Below, one piece after another: positions 43,244 through 52,444 of a DNA stretch of 64,000 nucleotides; positions within the stretch are counted from its first letter, which is position 1; each line of letters starts with the position of its first letter. The notes under the pieces are model-generated. The model did not search any database. It saw only the letters and a program-made list of their open reading frames with translations, and was not told where the DNA came from. Source of the stretch: Rhodospirillaceae bacterium (GTDB taxonomy: Bacteria > Pseudomonadota > Alphaproteobacteria > Rhodospirillales > Casp-alpha2); contig PALN01000033.1 of assembly GCA_002706405.1 (NCBI GenBank), positions 1 to 64,000 of the forward strand, written 5' to 3'. Made by a program: the position numbers and the translations under genes.

Positions 43244-43893
43244 CACATTCCGTCGACGTCTTCTGGTCCTACCGCAGCCCCTATTGCTACCTGACCCTGG
43301 ACCGCTTTCGCGATTGGCAGAAAACCTATGATCTGACCGTGGAAATTCGCCCGGTCTATCCCATGGCCGTGCGCAACCCGGACTTTTTCGCCAAGGTGAA
43401 CCGCAAGTACCGCACCTATCACACGCCGGACTACCACCGCGTCGGTGAATACCTGGGCATGCCCGTGCGCAAACCGGTGCCCGATCCCATCGTCATGGAC
43501 AATGAAAACTACATCATTTCCGCCGACCAGCCGCATATCGGCAAGTTCACCCGCCTGGGAGCCGCCGCGCAGAAACGGGGCAAATGTTTCGCCTTCACCA
43601 ACGCCATGATGCGGACGGTCTGGGATGGTCTGACGGATAACTGGAACACCAACGGCCACTATGCCGCGGCCCTGACGAAGGCGGGCCTGGACGCAGCCGA
43701 AATCCTGCGCGAGGAAACGGAAGACCGCGACGGATTGGAAGCGATCATCGCCGACAACCAGGCGGCCTTCGATGCCGCCGACCATTGGGGCGTACCCTGC
43801 ATGGTGTTCGACGGCGAAACCTTCTACGGCCAGGACCGCATGGATATCCTGCTGTGGCGCATGAAGCAGAAGGGCCTGGCCCCGCGCGGCTAA
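43240..43893 (+). CDS. 2-hydroxychromene-2-carboxylate isomerase / DsbA-family (kappa-GST-like) protein
   Basis: 217 residues with a DsbA-like thioredoxin fold with helical insertion. VDVFWSYRSPYCYL at the N-terminus carries the catalytic serine position of HCCA isomerases, and WGVPCMVFDGETFYGQDRMD is the C-terminal cis-Pro region. The start ATG overlaps the hydrolase stop (ATGA); the preceding in-frame residues are shadow. HCCA isomerases are glutathione-dependent, which fits the GST in the same operon. A role in an aromatic ring degradation or as a general disulfide-related enzyme is possible. Confidence 0.85.
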   Translation: MTHSVDVFWSYRSPYCYLTLDRFRDWQKTYDLTVEIRPVYPMAVRNPDFFAKVNRKYRTYHTPDYHRVGEYLGMPVRKPVPDPIVMDNENYIISADQPHIGKFTRLGAAAQKRGKCFAFTNAMMRTVWDGLTDNWNTNGHYAAALTKAGLDAAEILREETEDRDGLEAIIADNQAAFDAADHWGVPCMVFDGETFYGQDRMDILLWRMKQKGLAPRG

Positions 43894-44039
43894 CGCCGCC
43901 GCCCAGTCCCGGATGCGGTCACGCAGCGGCGGCATCGCGCGGGCGATCAGATAATCGATTGGTGTGCCCTGCCCCAACTCGCCGATGGCGAAACCGGCCG
44001 GCCCTGGTACCATGGCCGCGAACCACGAGGATCACACCG

Positions 44040-44798
44040 ATGATGAAACTGAATCGCCTGCTGGCCCTGTTCGCCGCTGTCCTGTTCGCCGTTACCGTCA
44101 CCGGCGCCGCCCGGGCGGGCGAACTGACCGTGGTTTTCGCCATCGCCAAGCCGCCCTTCGTTTATGCCACGCAGACCGGTCCGGCGGGCCCGGACGACAA
44201 GGGCGGGATCGAGCCCCAGATCATGAAGGCGGCGCTGGCTCTGCGGGGGCGCAGTTTCGATGCCTTGTATTCGACCTATGACCAGTTGACCGGCCTCGTG
44301 TTGGACGGCCGCGCCGACGCTGCCGCCACGGTGCGCCCGGAAAACCCAGCCTTGTTCTATTCCAACGAATTCGTCAGCTTCCACAATGTCGCGGTGTTAC
44401 GCGCGGGTGCTCCCGCCCCCGCCACCATCGCGGACCTGGCCGGCCTCTCCATGGTCGCCTGGGAAGGTGCGACCATGGACCTGGGCCCCGGCTTTGCCAC
44501 GGCGGCGGCCGCGTCGCCGAAATACGCCGAAATGGGCGATCAGAAGGCGCAGGTCCAGGCGTTTATGGACGGTCGGTTCGACGCCGTGATCATCGACAGC
44601 ACCATCTTCCGCTATTGGAAAAAGGTGCTGGGCGGCAAGGCCGCTGACTTCCAGTTCCATTCCCTGTTCGGCGGACACACGCCCTTCGTCGTCGGCTTCG
44701 CGGACGAAACCGTCCGCAACGACTTCAATGCCGGCCTCAAGGAAATCCGGCAGAGTGGCGTTTACGACGTTCTGTTCAACCACCACATCGCCGACTAG
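44040..44798 (+). CDS. Periplasmic solute-binding protein (amino-acid ABC / SBP_bac_3 type)
   Basis: 252 residues with a signal peptide (MMKLNRLLALFAAVLFAVTV, cleavage after ARA near 26). The SBP_bac_3-like core starts LTVVFAIAKPPFVYA and includes RADAAATVRPENPALFYSNEF. No permease or ATPase gene is adjacent, so it may be an orphan binding protein or work with a remote transporter. ATG 44040 has GAGGA upstream. It converges on an MFS transporter 15 bp away. The 146 bp gap before it shows nothing else. Confidence 0.83.
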   Translation: MMKLNRLLALFAAVLFAVTVTGAARAGELTVVFAIAKPPFVYATQTGPAGPDDKGGIEPQIMKAALALRGRSFDALYSTYDQLTGLVLDGRADAAATVRPENPALFYSNEFVSFHNVAVLRAGAPAPATIADLAGLSMVAWEGATMDLGPGFATAAAASPKYAEMGDQKAQVQAFMDGRFDAVIIDSTIFRYWKKVLGGKAADFQFHSLFGGHTPFVVGFADETVRNDFNAGLKEIRQSGVYDVLFNHHIAD

Positions 44799-44813
44799 GG
44801 CAGATTAACGCCC

Positions 44814-46043
44814 CTAGTCCTTGATCGCATTCGGTTCCGAATTGGGGATCGCCAGCACCATCAGATTGGCGATCAGGATCGTGCCCGCCAAGAGATAGAA
44901 CACGGCGGTCAGGCCCCAGGTGTCGGCGATCAGACCGCAGAGCGGCGGCAGCGCGAAATTGAAGGCCGATTGCGTTCCGAACAACAGGCTCATGGAACTG
45001 CCGGACAGATGCGGCGGCGTGATGTCCATCATCCAGCTGTGCATCACGGGCCGCGCGGCATAAAGCGCGAAGCCCAGGATCGACACGCCGACGATCAGCA
45101 TCATCTGATTGTCCAACAAGGTGATGATCGCAAGCACGATGGTCGTGCCCGTGAAGCCGGCCATGACAACCGGCCGACGCCCTGAACGGTCGGACCAGAT
45201 CCCCGCCAGGGGCGTCGCGATCAGCCCGCCGAGCTGCATGGCCATGAGGGTCGCCCCCACCGCCGTCGGCGCCAGATGCATTTCGTCCGCCAGATAAAGC
45301 GGCAGGAACATCAAAAGCCCCATGAGGGTCATCGTGCGGAACCCGGACATGACGCAAAGTGCCACCACCCAGCGGTTCTTCAGCAGCTTCTTGAGGCCGT
45401 CCAGATAGTCCGTGCCGGTCAACTTCTCCTTGGCTTGCGCCGCGTTGACGGCCTTGTCCCGGGCGTTGAGGGTCAGAAGCAGCAGAAGCGCGATGACGAA
45501 CACGGGGATCGAGGCCACGACCGAGGCATCGCGCCAGCCGAGCCACACCAAAAGGAAGCCGGCCGCCAAGGGGGCGATGGCGTCACCGACGCTGGCCCCC
45601 AGCGCATGGAGGGACAGGGCATAGCCTTTTTTGCTCGGGAAAGCCGATGACAGATAGGAAATCGCCGGCGGATGCCACAGGTTGTTGGTCGCCCCGATAA
45701 AGGCCAACAACAAGAACACGGACCAGAACCCGTTCGCCCATTTCATGGCCGCAAGCGCCAGGGCGCCGATGACCAGGGCCGTGACCTGCAGGAACACGCG
45801 CCGGCCGACCAGATCGACCGCGGCACCGGAGCCGAAATTGGCAATGAAGCTGAACAGATGGAACGAGGTCAGGATCAACCCCGCTTCCGTATAGCTGATG
45901 CCCAGATCCTGGCGCAGCCAGGGAACCATCAGATAATAAACCGCGATAATCCAGTGGGTCCCGCCATGGCCCAGGCCGATCATCCAGGCCGGCCATTGCT
46001 GGCGCAGGGGAATACCGGTCAATCTCTCGATCGCTGCACCCAA
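44814..46043 (-). CDS. MFS transporter
   Basis: ~409 residues, twelve predicted TM helices, with the MFS loop motif FGSGAAVDLVGRRVFLQ and a second-half loop GIWSDRSGRRPVVMAG. It belongs to the MFS but its substrate is unknown. The best start is TTG 46043: the sequence GGGGAGG lies 7 bp before it, while ATG 46070 has no Shine-Dalgarno site. It is divergent from the enoyl-CoA hydratase gene, separated by 177 bp, so it may import the substrate of that pathway. Confidence 0.86.
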   Translation of the reverse strand: MGAAIERLTGIPLRQQWPAWMIGLGHGGTHWIIAVYYLMVPWLRQDLGISYTEAGLILTSFHLFSFIANFGSGAAVDLVGRRVFLQVTALVIGALALAAMKWANGFWSVFLLLAFIGATNNLWHPPAISYLSSAFPSKKGYALSLHALGASVGDAIAPLAAGFLLVWLGWRDASVVASIPVFVIALLLLLTLNARDKAVNAAQAKEKLTGTDYLDGLKKLLKNRWVVALCVMSGFRTMTLMGLLMFLPLYLADEMHLAPTAVGATLMAMQLGGLIATPLAGIWSDRSGRRPVVMAGFTGTTIVLAIITLLDNQMMLIVGVSILGFALYAARPVMHSWMMDITPPHLSGSSMSLLFGTQSAFNFALPPLCGLIADTWGLTAVFYLLAGTILIANLMVLAIPNSEPNAIKD

Positions 46044-46220
46044 TACGCGTCCTCCCCGACGAAACCGCATTCTATCCGAGGTCCGGCGGCGGTTAGTGAT
46101 TGTATACAAAGGCCGGTCAATTTACGCTGTCGCCTCGCGCATTAGCAAGCTGGACCATAGCCCGCAAAGATCTGCTGCCTGGTCCGCCAATGAAAACAAG
46201 AGGACTTAGAGGAACCACCC

Positions 46221-47030
46221 ATGGACGGATTTACGATGGACGGCGTCACGGATCAGTTGGTCGTCGAGAAAAAAGACGGTGTCGGCTACGTCCGATTCGA
46301 CAATCAAGCCAGAAAGAACGCCATGACGTTCGAAATGTGGCGCGATCTGCCGACCGTGCTGGATGATTTCGAGGCCGATGATGCCGTGCGCGTGGTCGTT
46401 GTCTCCGGCGAAGGCGGCGGGGCGTTCTGCGCCGGGGCCGACATCTCCCAGTTCGAAAAGAACCGGTCGTCCGAGGACAGCGTGAAAATCTACAACGCCG
46501 CCACGGAAAAAGCCTCCGAGCGCCTGCGCGAGTTTCCCAAGCCGACCATCGCCAAGATCGAAGGTCCCTGCGTCGGCGGCGGCGTCGGCCTGGCCACCTG
46601 CTGCGACATTCGCATCGCCGAGGAAGGCGCCATCTTCGCCGTGCCCGCCGCCAAGCTGGGCTTGGGCTACCGTGTCGACGGGCTGAAACCCTTCGTCGAC
46701 CTGATCGGCCCGTCCTACGCCAAGGAAATCTTCTATACCGCCCGCAAGTTCACGGCCGAGGAGATGAAGGAAATCGGCTTCGTCAACCGGATCGTGCCCA
46801 AGGCGGAACTGGACGACTATGTCGCTGATTACACCCGCCGTATCGTCGAGAACGCGCCGCTGACCATCAAGGCCGTGAAGGTCGTTGTCGCGGAATGCCT
46901 GAAGGACGATACCCTTCGCGATCACGACCTGTGCGCCAGCATCGTCAAGGATTGCTTCGATTCCGACGACTACAAGGAAGGGCGTCGGGCCTTCATGGAA
47001 AAGCGCAAGCCGCAGTTCAAAGGCAAATAA
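46221..47030 (+). CDS. Enoyl-CoA hydratase/isomerase family protein
   Basis: 269 residues of the crotonase fold. Oxyanion-hole region 1 is SGEGGGAFCAGADISQF and region 2 is EGPCVGGGVGLATCCDIRIA. The canonical catalytic glutamates are not obvious; Ala and Gly occupy common positions, so it may be an isomerase, hydrolase or decarboxylase rather than a hydratase. AGAGGA precedes the ATG. It begins a plus-strand run with a ketopantoate-reductase-like gene (55 bp downstream), MmgE/PrpD and a DUF1932 dehydrogenase. Confidence 0.88.
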   Translation: MDGFTMDGVTDQLVVEKKDGVGYVRFDNQARKNAMTFEMWRDLPTVLDDFEADDAVRVVVVSGEGGGAFCAGADISQFEKNRSSEDSVKIYNAATEKASERLREFPKPTIAKIEGPCVGGGVGLATCCDIRIAEEGAIFAVPAAKLGLGYRVDGLKPFVDLIGPSYAKEIFYTARKFTAEEMKEIGFVNRIVPKAELDDYVADYTRRIVENAPLTIKAVKVVVAECLKDDTLRDHDLCASIVKDCFDSDDYKEGRRAFMEKRKPQFKGK

Positions 47031-47085
47031 AACCGGGGGCATTCCCCCAAACGACTAAGACCAAAAAGACAAAGGCAGATTTATT

Positions 47086-48003
47086 ATGCGCATTGCGATC
47101 ATGGCCGCCGGCGGTGTTGGCGGATATTTCGGCGCCCGTCTGGCCGCCGCCGGCCACGACATTCATTTCCTGGCGCGCGGCGCCCATCTGAAGGCCATTC
47201 GCGAGGGCGGCCTGCGGGTCAGCAGCGACAAGGGCGATCTTCACCTGAAAGACGCCTCCGTCACCGACAACCCGGCCGACATTGGCCCGGTCGACGCGGT
47301 CCTGTTCGCGGTCAAGCTGTGGGACACGGAAGCCAGCGCCGATCAATGCAAGCCGCTTCTGGGCCCCGACACCCTGGTCGTCCCGTTCCAGAACGGGGTC
47401 CGCAGCATGGACGTTCTGTCGGAACGTCTTGGCGCGGCGCATGTCGCCGGCGGCGTTGCGCATATCGCCGCAGTGATCGGGGAGCCGGGCCTGATCAAGC
47501 ACACGGGCTCCATGGCCCGGTTGACCATCGGCGAACGTGACGGCACCGTGACCCCGCGCATCGAAGCCCTGAATGCCGCGTTCGAGGACGGTGGCTTCGA
47601 CCATGCCATCTCGCCCGACATCACCCGCTCCATCTGGGAGAAATTCATCTTCCTGTCATCGCTCAGCGGCCTGACGTCCCTGTGCCGGCAGCCGGCCGGC
47701 CCGATCCGCGAAAACCCGGAAGCCCGCGCCCTGTTCGAAGCCGCGATCCATGAGACCGCCGCCGTCGGCCGTGCCGAAGGCGTGGCCCTGCCCGAGACTG
47801 CGGAAGCCAAGACCATCAGCTTCATCGACGGCCTGCCCGCCGTCATGAAGGCCTCCATGCTGCATGACCTGGAAGCCGGTCGCCGGTTGGAACTGCCCTG
47901 GCTGAGCGGCGAAGTGGTGCGGCTCGGCCGCAAGCACGGCATCCCGACGCCGGTCCATGCCGCCGTCCTGGGGGCCCTGACCTTCTACGCCGACGGCGCC
48001 TGA
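47086..48003 (+). CDS. 2-dehydropantoate 2-reductase-like protein (ApbA/PanE family)
   Basis: 305 residues with N-terminal Rossmann AIMAAGGVGGYFGARLAAAGH, FAVKLWDTE and PFQNGV, and a C-terminal ApbA_C domain with ISPDITRSIWEKFIFLS (lysine of the catalytic pair). It is a ketoacid reductase of the PanE family, but true PanE is usually single-copy. A paralogue at 51377 in a catabolic operon suggests both reduce or oxidise pathway 2-hydroxyacids. It lies between an enoyl-CoA hydratase and an MmgE/PrpD gene. Pantothenate synthesis is possible but less likely. Confidence 0.83.
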   Translation: MRIAIMAAGGVGGYFGARLAAAGHDIHFLARGAHLKAIREGGLRVSSDKGDLHLKDASVTDNPADIGPVDAVLFAVKLWDTEASADQCKPLLGPDTLVVPFQNGVRSMDVLSERLGAAHVAGGVAHIAAVIGEPGLIKHTGSMARLTIGERDGTVTPRIEALNAAFEDGGFDHAISPDITRSIWEKFIFLSSLSGLTSLCRQPAGPIRENPEARALFEAAIHETAAVGRAEGVALPETAEAKTISFIDGLPAVMKASMLHDLEAGRRLELPWLSGEVVRLGRKHGIPTPVHAAVLGALTFYADGA

Positions 48004-48032
48004 ACACGATCAACTCTGGGAGGAGAACCGCC

Positions 48033-49427
48033 ATGTCCACCCTTGAAAATTCGGCCCTTTGGCCGTTCGCGAAGTATGCCGCCGAGTTGTCGCCGGACGA
48101 CCTGCCGGCGGAAGCCCTGCACGCCGCCAAGCGCTGTCTGCTCGACTGGTTCGCCGCCGCCCTGCCCGGCACCGTGATCGAACCGGCAACCCTGCTGACC
48201 GCGGCATTCCAGGACTGCATCGGACGCGGCGGGGCGCGGCTTTACCCGTCGGGCGAGACAACCGACGCCCGCACGGCGGCCTTCATCAATGGGGCAGCTT
48301 CGCATACGGTGGAATTCGACGACATTTACCGCAATGCCCTCTACCACCCGGGCGTGCCGGTGATTTCCGCGGCCCTGGCCATCGCCCAGGCGCGGGGCGT
48401 CAGCGGGGCCCGGCTGCTGACCGGCATCATCGCCGGCTACGAGGTTTCGAACCGCCTGGGCGCCGCCGCCAACCCGGCCCATTACGAATTCTGGCACACC
48501 ACCGGTACCATCGGCACCTTCGGCGCCGCCGCCGCTGCCGCCAACATCTTAGGCCTTACCCCTGAGCAAAGCCTGCATGCGCTGGCCAATGCCGGCACCC
48601 TGGCGGCGGGCCTGCAACAGGCCTTCCGCGCCGACGCCATGGCCAAGCCCCTGCACGGCGCCCATGCGGCGGAACGGGGCGTCACGGTGGCCCTCGCCGC
48701 CGAACAGGGCGTGACGGGCGCCCCGGACATCCTGGAAGGTCCGCGCGGCTTCGGCAACGCCATGTGCCTGAACGGCCTGGCCGAGGAACAGCCCGATTGG
48801 GCCAAGGCCGCGACGACGCTGGGGCAGGACTATCTGATCAAGCAGACCACGACGAAGAACCATTCCGCCTGCGGCCATGTTCATGCCGCCGTCGACAGCG
48901 TCCTGCTGTTGGCCCGCGAACACAACCTGACGCCCGCCGACGTGAAGAAAATCAGCGTCGGCAGCTATCAGAAGGCCGAGGAAATCTGCGGCAACACCAA
49001 TCCGCAGACGGCGTTCGAGGCGAAATTCTCGCTCGTCTATTGCTGCGCCGCCGCGCTGCTGTGGGGCAGCGTGCGCATGGCCGCGTTCACGCCGGACCGG
49101 TTGCAGGACCCGGCGGTGCGCGACCTGATGACGCGAATCTCCCTGACCACGGACCCGGAATGCCAGGGCAATTTCCCGGCCCTGCGGTCGGCCAAGGTGG
49201 AGATCGAAACCACGGACGGCCGCATCGTCAGCCATTACGCCCCGACGCGAAAGGGCGACCCGGACGCCCCCCTGAGCGACATGGAACTGGAAGACAAATA
49301 CCGCGATCTGGCCACGGCCGTGCTCGGCGCGGACGGTGCCGAAAGCCTGCTGGCCGCGATCTGGTCCATCGACACCCTGGACAGCGCCCGCGATCTAGTC
49401 CCCGCCCCGGCCCAGGCCGCGCAGTAG
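48033..49427 (+). CDS. MmgE/PrpD family protein
   Basis: 464 residues of the MmgE/PrpD (2-methylcitrate dehydratase / iminodisuccinate epimerase / cis-aconitate decarboxylase) superfamily. Motifs include NGAASHTVEFDDIY near 87-100, GYEVSNRLGAAANP, KPLHGAHAAERGV and TTTKNHSACGHVHAA. These enzymes add or remove water, isomerise or decarboxylate polycarboxylates. ATG 48033 has GGAGGAGAA. One base separates its stop from the next ATG. A second MmgE/PrpD gene (59889) lies in the opposite operon, so the two may act on related C5-C7 acids. Confidence 0.87.
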   Translation: MSTLENSALWPFAKYAAELSPDDLPAEALHAAKRCLLDWFAAALPGTVIEPATLLTAAFQDCIGRGGARLYPSGETTDARTAAFINGAASHTVEFDDIYRNALYHPGVPVISAALAIAQARGVSGARLLTGIIAGYEVSNRLGAAANPAHYEFWHTTGTIGTFGAAAAAANILGLTPEQSLHALANAGTLAAGLQQAFRADAMAKPLHGAHAAERGVTVALAAEQGVTGAPDILEGPRGFGNAMCLNGLAEEQPDWAKAATTLGQDYLIKQTTTKNHSACGHVHAAVDSVLLLAREHNLTPADVKKISVGSYQKAEEICGNTNPQTAFEAKFSLVYCCAAALLWGSVRMAAFTPDRLQDPAVRDLMTRISLTTDPECQGNFPALRSAKVEIETTDGRIVSHYAPTRKGDPDAPLSDMELEDKYRDLATAVLGADGAESLLAAIWSIDTLDSARDLVPAPAQAAQ

Positions 49428-49428
49428 C

Positions 49429-50310
49429 ATGGCACGGGCCAACACGCCGCGTCTGGGCTTCATCGGCTTTGGCGAGGCCGGCCCCCTAATCGCCAAGGGC
49501 CTGCTGGCGGCGGGCCTGCCCGCCCCCATCACGGCCCGCGATTTGCGGGAACGTCCGCCGGTCACGGGCGTCGACATGGCGGCCAGCATCGCCGACCTGG
49601 TCGCAGCCTCGGACATCGTCCTGTCCACGGTCACCGCGACGGAAGCGTTGGAGGTCGCCCAGGAGGCGGCCCGAACCCTCACGCCCGGGCAGATTTACAT
49701 GGACCTCAATTCGACCTCGCCCATGGTCAAGCAGCAGATCGCTGAGGTCGTCAATCCGACCGGTGCGCGCTTCGTCGAGGTCGCGGTCATGGACGGCGTG
49801 CCCGGCAAGAACGAAAAAGTGCCCATGCTGCTAGTCGGCACGGCGGCGAAAGACGTGATCGACGCCCTCACCCCCTACGGCGTCAACATGCGCGAGTTCG
49901 GCACGGAATACGGCCGGGCGGCGGCGACCAAGATGTTCCGCTCCGTCCTGGTCAAGGGCCTGGAAGCGCTGTTGCAGGAATGCGTCCTGGGGGCCGAGAC
50001 CTATGGCGTGGCCGACGAGGTCTTCGCCTCCATGAACCGCAGCTACGCGGGCAAGAATTTCGATGACTTGGCGCATTTCCTGATCGGCCGCACGGCGATC
50101 CATGGGGCCCGCCGGGGCCACGAACTGGAAGAAGCCGCCGACACGCTCCGCGCCTTGGGCTATGACGCCTTCATGTGCGACGGCGGTGCCAAGCGCCTGA
50201 AGTGGCTGTCCGAATTCGGATTCAAGGAAGACTACGGCGACACAGCACCCGAAGACTACCGCGAGGTTTTCGCCGAGTTGCAGAAACGGCGGCAGCCCTC
50301 GGCGTCCTAA
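49429..50310 (+). CDS. NAD(P)-dependent beta-hydroxyacid dehydrogenase-like protein (DUF1932)
   Basis: 293 residues: N-terminal NAD-binding domain with LGFIGFGEAGPLIAKGLLAAG, the hydroxyacid dehydrogenase motif DLNSTSPMVKQ, and a C-terminal DUF1932 domain including KMFRSVLVKGLEALLQEC. The catalytic lysine is probably in this helix. It starts one base after the MmgE/PrpD stop, strongly suggesting translational coupling. Its stop overlaps that of the convergent Ldh-like gene by four bases. Substrate is a 2- or 3-hydroxyacid of unknown identity. Confidence 0.83.
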   Translation: MARANTPRLGFIGFGEAGPLIAKGLLAAGLPAPITARDLRERPPVTGVDMAASIADLVAASDIVLSTVTATEALEVAQEAARTLTPGQIYMDLNSTSPMVKQQIAEVVNPTGARFVEVAVMDGVPGKNEKVPMLLVGTAAKDVIDALTPYGVNMREFGTEYGRAAATKMFRSVLVKGLEALLQECVLGAETYGVADEVFASMNRSYAGKNFDDLAHFLIGRTAIHGARRGHELEEAADTLRALGYDAFMCDGGAKRLKWLSEFGFKEDYGDTAPEDYREVFAELQKRRQPSAS

Positions 50311-51362
50311 GCCACCGGTTCCGGTACGGGAATCCCGTATTTCTCCAGCAAGGGCCGCATGCGGTCCATGATCTCGGGATGCAGGGCGACACCTTGAGCG
50401 CTTTGCGCCGCGAAGGCGGCAGCGGCGCGGTCACCGGGCACCCGCACGGGATTTGCCGGGTCGCGCGGCGTGGCCGCCCGGCACAGGTCGGCCAGCACGC
50501 CTGTCTCCTGGGTAAAGGCATCCGCCCCGGCGAAGCCCCGGGGATCGATCACTTGCAGATAGACCGTATTGCCGGCGGGCGGCTTGGCGGATGCGCGGCC
50601 AAAACCCGCAAGACCAGAGGTCAGCGCCTCGACCAGCAATCCCATCGCAAACCCCTTGTGCCCGGCCTCGTCGCCGCCGGCAGGGCGGATCGCCCCCGGC
50701 GGGTCGGACTTGAGGCAGGCCGGATCATCGCTGGCCGTGCCGTCAGCGGCGACCAGGGCCGGAAACGGCAAGCGTTCGCCCAGGCGCTGCGCGCGCTCGA
50801 TTGCCCTGTTGGTGACCGCGGAGGCACTGGTATCGATCAGAATAGGATGGTCTGCCCCCGGCATGCCGACGGCGAAGGGGTTGGTGCCGATCACCGGCGA
50901 CGCCCCGCCGAAGGGGGCGACGGCCTTGGTCGTCGGGGCCGAGGCCGCGACGATGGCGAAATAGCCCTTGAGCGCCGCGCGCCGCGCATAGGTCGCGAGG
51001 CAGGAAATGTTCGCCGTGTTGCGGATCGCCATGCCGACCATGGCGGTGTCCTTGGCTCGGGCGATCGCCAAGTCCAGGGCGCGGAGCATGACCCATTGCC
51101 CGGGCAGGCCCTTGCCGTCGAGCACCAGGGCCGCGCCGTTGTCGGTGACGACCTCGGGCTCGCCGTCAGGGGTCGTCTTGCCCCCTTCCATGGCCGCCAG
51201 ATAGGCGGGCACGAACTGCAGGCCGTGGGTGCCATAGCCCAGGAGATCGGCCTCGACCAAAATATCGGCCATGGCCTGGGCCGCGGGGGCGGCGGCGCCG
51301 GCCTTTTCAAACAGGGTTTTGGTCGCGGCGATCAGATCTTGGCCGGCGTAGCGGTCGGTCAT
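50307..51362 (-). CDS. Ldh-family NAD(P)-dependent 2-hydroxyacid dehydrogenase
   Basis: 351 residues of the malate/L-lactate (Ldh/ComC) family, a paralogue of comC: YGTHGLQFVPAYLA, IRNTANISCLATYARRA, GTNPFAVGMPGADHPILID. Note that the family histidine region SHHGG is replaced by TANISC, so the active site may differ. It is the last gene of a ten-gene minus-strand operon; 14 bp separate it from the ketopantoate-reductase-like gene. ATG 51362 is behind GGGAGA. Its role is probably the final oxidation or reduction of a 2-hydroxyacid in that pathway. Confidence 0.85.
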   Translation of the reverse strand: MTDRYAGQDLIAATKTLFEKAGAAAPAAQAMADILVEADLLGYGTHGLQFVPAYLAAMEGGKTTPDGEPEVVTDNGAALVLDGKGLPGQWVMLRALDLAIARAKDTAMVGMAIRNTANISCLATYARRAALKGYFAIVAASAPTTKAVAPFGGASPVIGTNPFAVGMPGADHPILIDTSASAVTNRAIERAQRLGERLPFPALVAADGTASDDPACLKSDPPGAIRPAGGDEAGHKGFAMGLLVEALTSGLAGFGRASAKPPAGNTVYLQVIDPRGFAGADAFTQETGVLADLCRAATPRDPANPVRVPGDRAAAAFAAQSAQGVALHPEIMDRMRPLLEKYGIPVPEPVA

Positions 51363-51376
51363 CGTGAGTCTCCCTG

Positions 51377-52435
51377 TCAGATATTCGCCAGAGCCTCGGG
51401 GCTGGGTTCGATCTCGCCTGCCTCGATACGCTTGATGACCGCGACGATGCCTTCATTGGCGGGCACGGCGATGCCGTGGGCCTTGGCCTGGCGCACGACG
51501 AAACCGTTGAGGTAGTCGATCTCCGTCGGCCGGCCCTTGACCATGTCCTGGGCCATGGAGGGGCGCTGTTGATCGGAGCGTTTGGCCCGCCCGTCGCGCA
51601 AGGACTTGTCGCAGGCCGCCATGGCGGCTGCGTCCCCCTGCCCGGCCGCCAACACCTGTTCCGGCGGCATGCCGAGAAGCTTTTCGAGCGGGTGACCTTC
51701 AGCCGTCGCGACCTGGACCGCTTCCGCGCCGATGCGAATACCGAGGCGGCGGAGATGGTCATCCGTGTCGCAGGCGTTGGACGCCATGCCCGAGGCGGCG
51801 GAAACGGGATTGCGCATGCAGTTGACGATCAACTTGGACCAGCGCTCGCCCATCAGCGTCGTCGTCACTTTCGAGCTATCCACACTGGCCAGAATCTCGG
51901 ACACCCGTTGCACCCGTGGCGTCACGCTGCCGTCCAATTCGCCGGCCCGGAACACGACATGTTCCTTGCCGCCCAGCTTCACGTTGCGGCGCACGGCTCC
52001 CGGCTCCCACATGGAGACGGAAATCGAGGACGCGATGCAGCCCACCGTGCGGTCCGCGCCGACGACACCTGCGATGGTGCCTTCGTTGATGCCGTTCTGC
52101 AGGGACACCATGAAACCGCTGTCCGCCAGATAAGGCTGCATGCGCTTGGCGGCGGCTTCCGTATCGAAGGATTTGACGCAGATGAAGATCACGTCGAACG
52201 GGCCGATACTGCCCGGCGGTGGCAGATCGCGGTCGAGCACGGCGTTGCAGGTGACGGTGAAATTTTCCGGCTCGGTCAGGCCAGACAACTTGAGCCCCGG
52301 ATCGCGCATCAGATTGACGTGCTCTTCCCAGGGGTCGATCAGGGTGACGTCGCGGCCGTCGCGGGTCATGTAGCCGCCCACATAGGCGCCGACGGCGCCG
52401 GCCCCGTAGACCGCGATGCGTTCCTTCCCCGCCAT
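51377..52435 (-). CDS. Ketopantoate reductase family protein
   Basis: 352 residues with N-terminal Rossmann AVYGAGAVGAYVGGYMTRDGRDV, FICVKSFDTEAAA, SLQNGINE, and an ApbA_C domain (TTLMGERWSKLIVNCMRNPVSA). It is ~50 residues longer than the paralogue at 47086. In this operon, between an isopropylmalate-dehydrogenase-like and an Ldh-like gene, a catabolic role on a 2-oxo/2-hydroxyacid is more likely than pantothenate synthesis. AGGAGCC precedes the ATG. Confidence 0.83.
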   Translation of the reverse strand: MAGKERIAVYGAGAVGAYVGGYMTRDGRDVTLIDPWEEHVNLMRDPGLKLSGLTEPENFTVTCNAVLDRDLPPPGSIGPFDVIFICVKSFDTEAAAKRMQPYLADSGFMVSLQNGINEGTIAGVVGADRTVGCIASSISVSMWEPGAVRRNVKLGGKEHVVFRAGELDGSVTPRVQRVSEILASVDSSKVTTTLMGERWSKLIVNCMRNPVSAASGMASNACDTDDHLRRLGIRIGAEAVQVATAEGHPLEKLLGMPPEQVLAAGQGDAAAMAACDKSLRDGRAKRSDQQRPSMAQDMVKGRPTEIDYLNGFVVRQAKAHGIAVPANEGIVAVIKRIEAGEIEPSPEALANI

Positions 52436-52444
52436 GGCTGGCTC

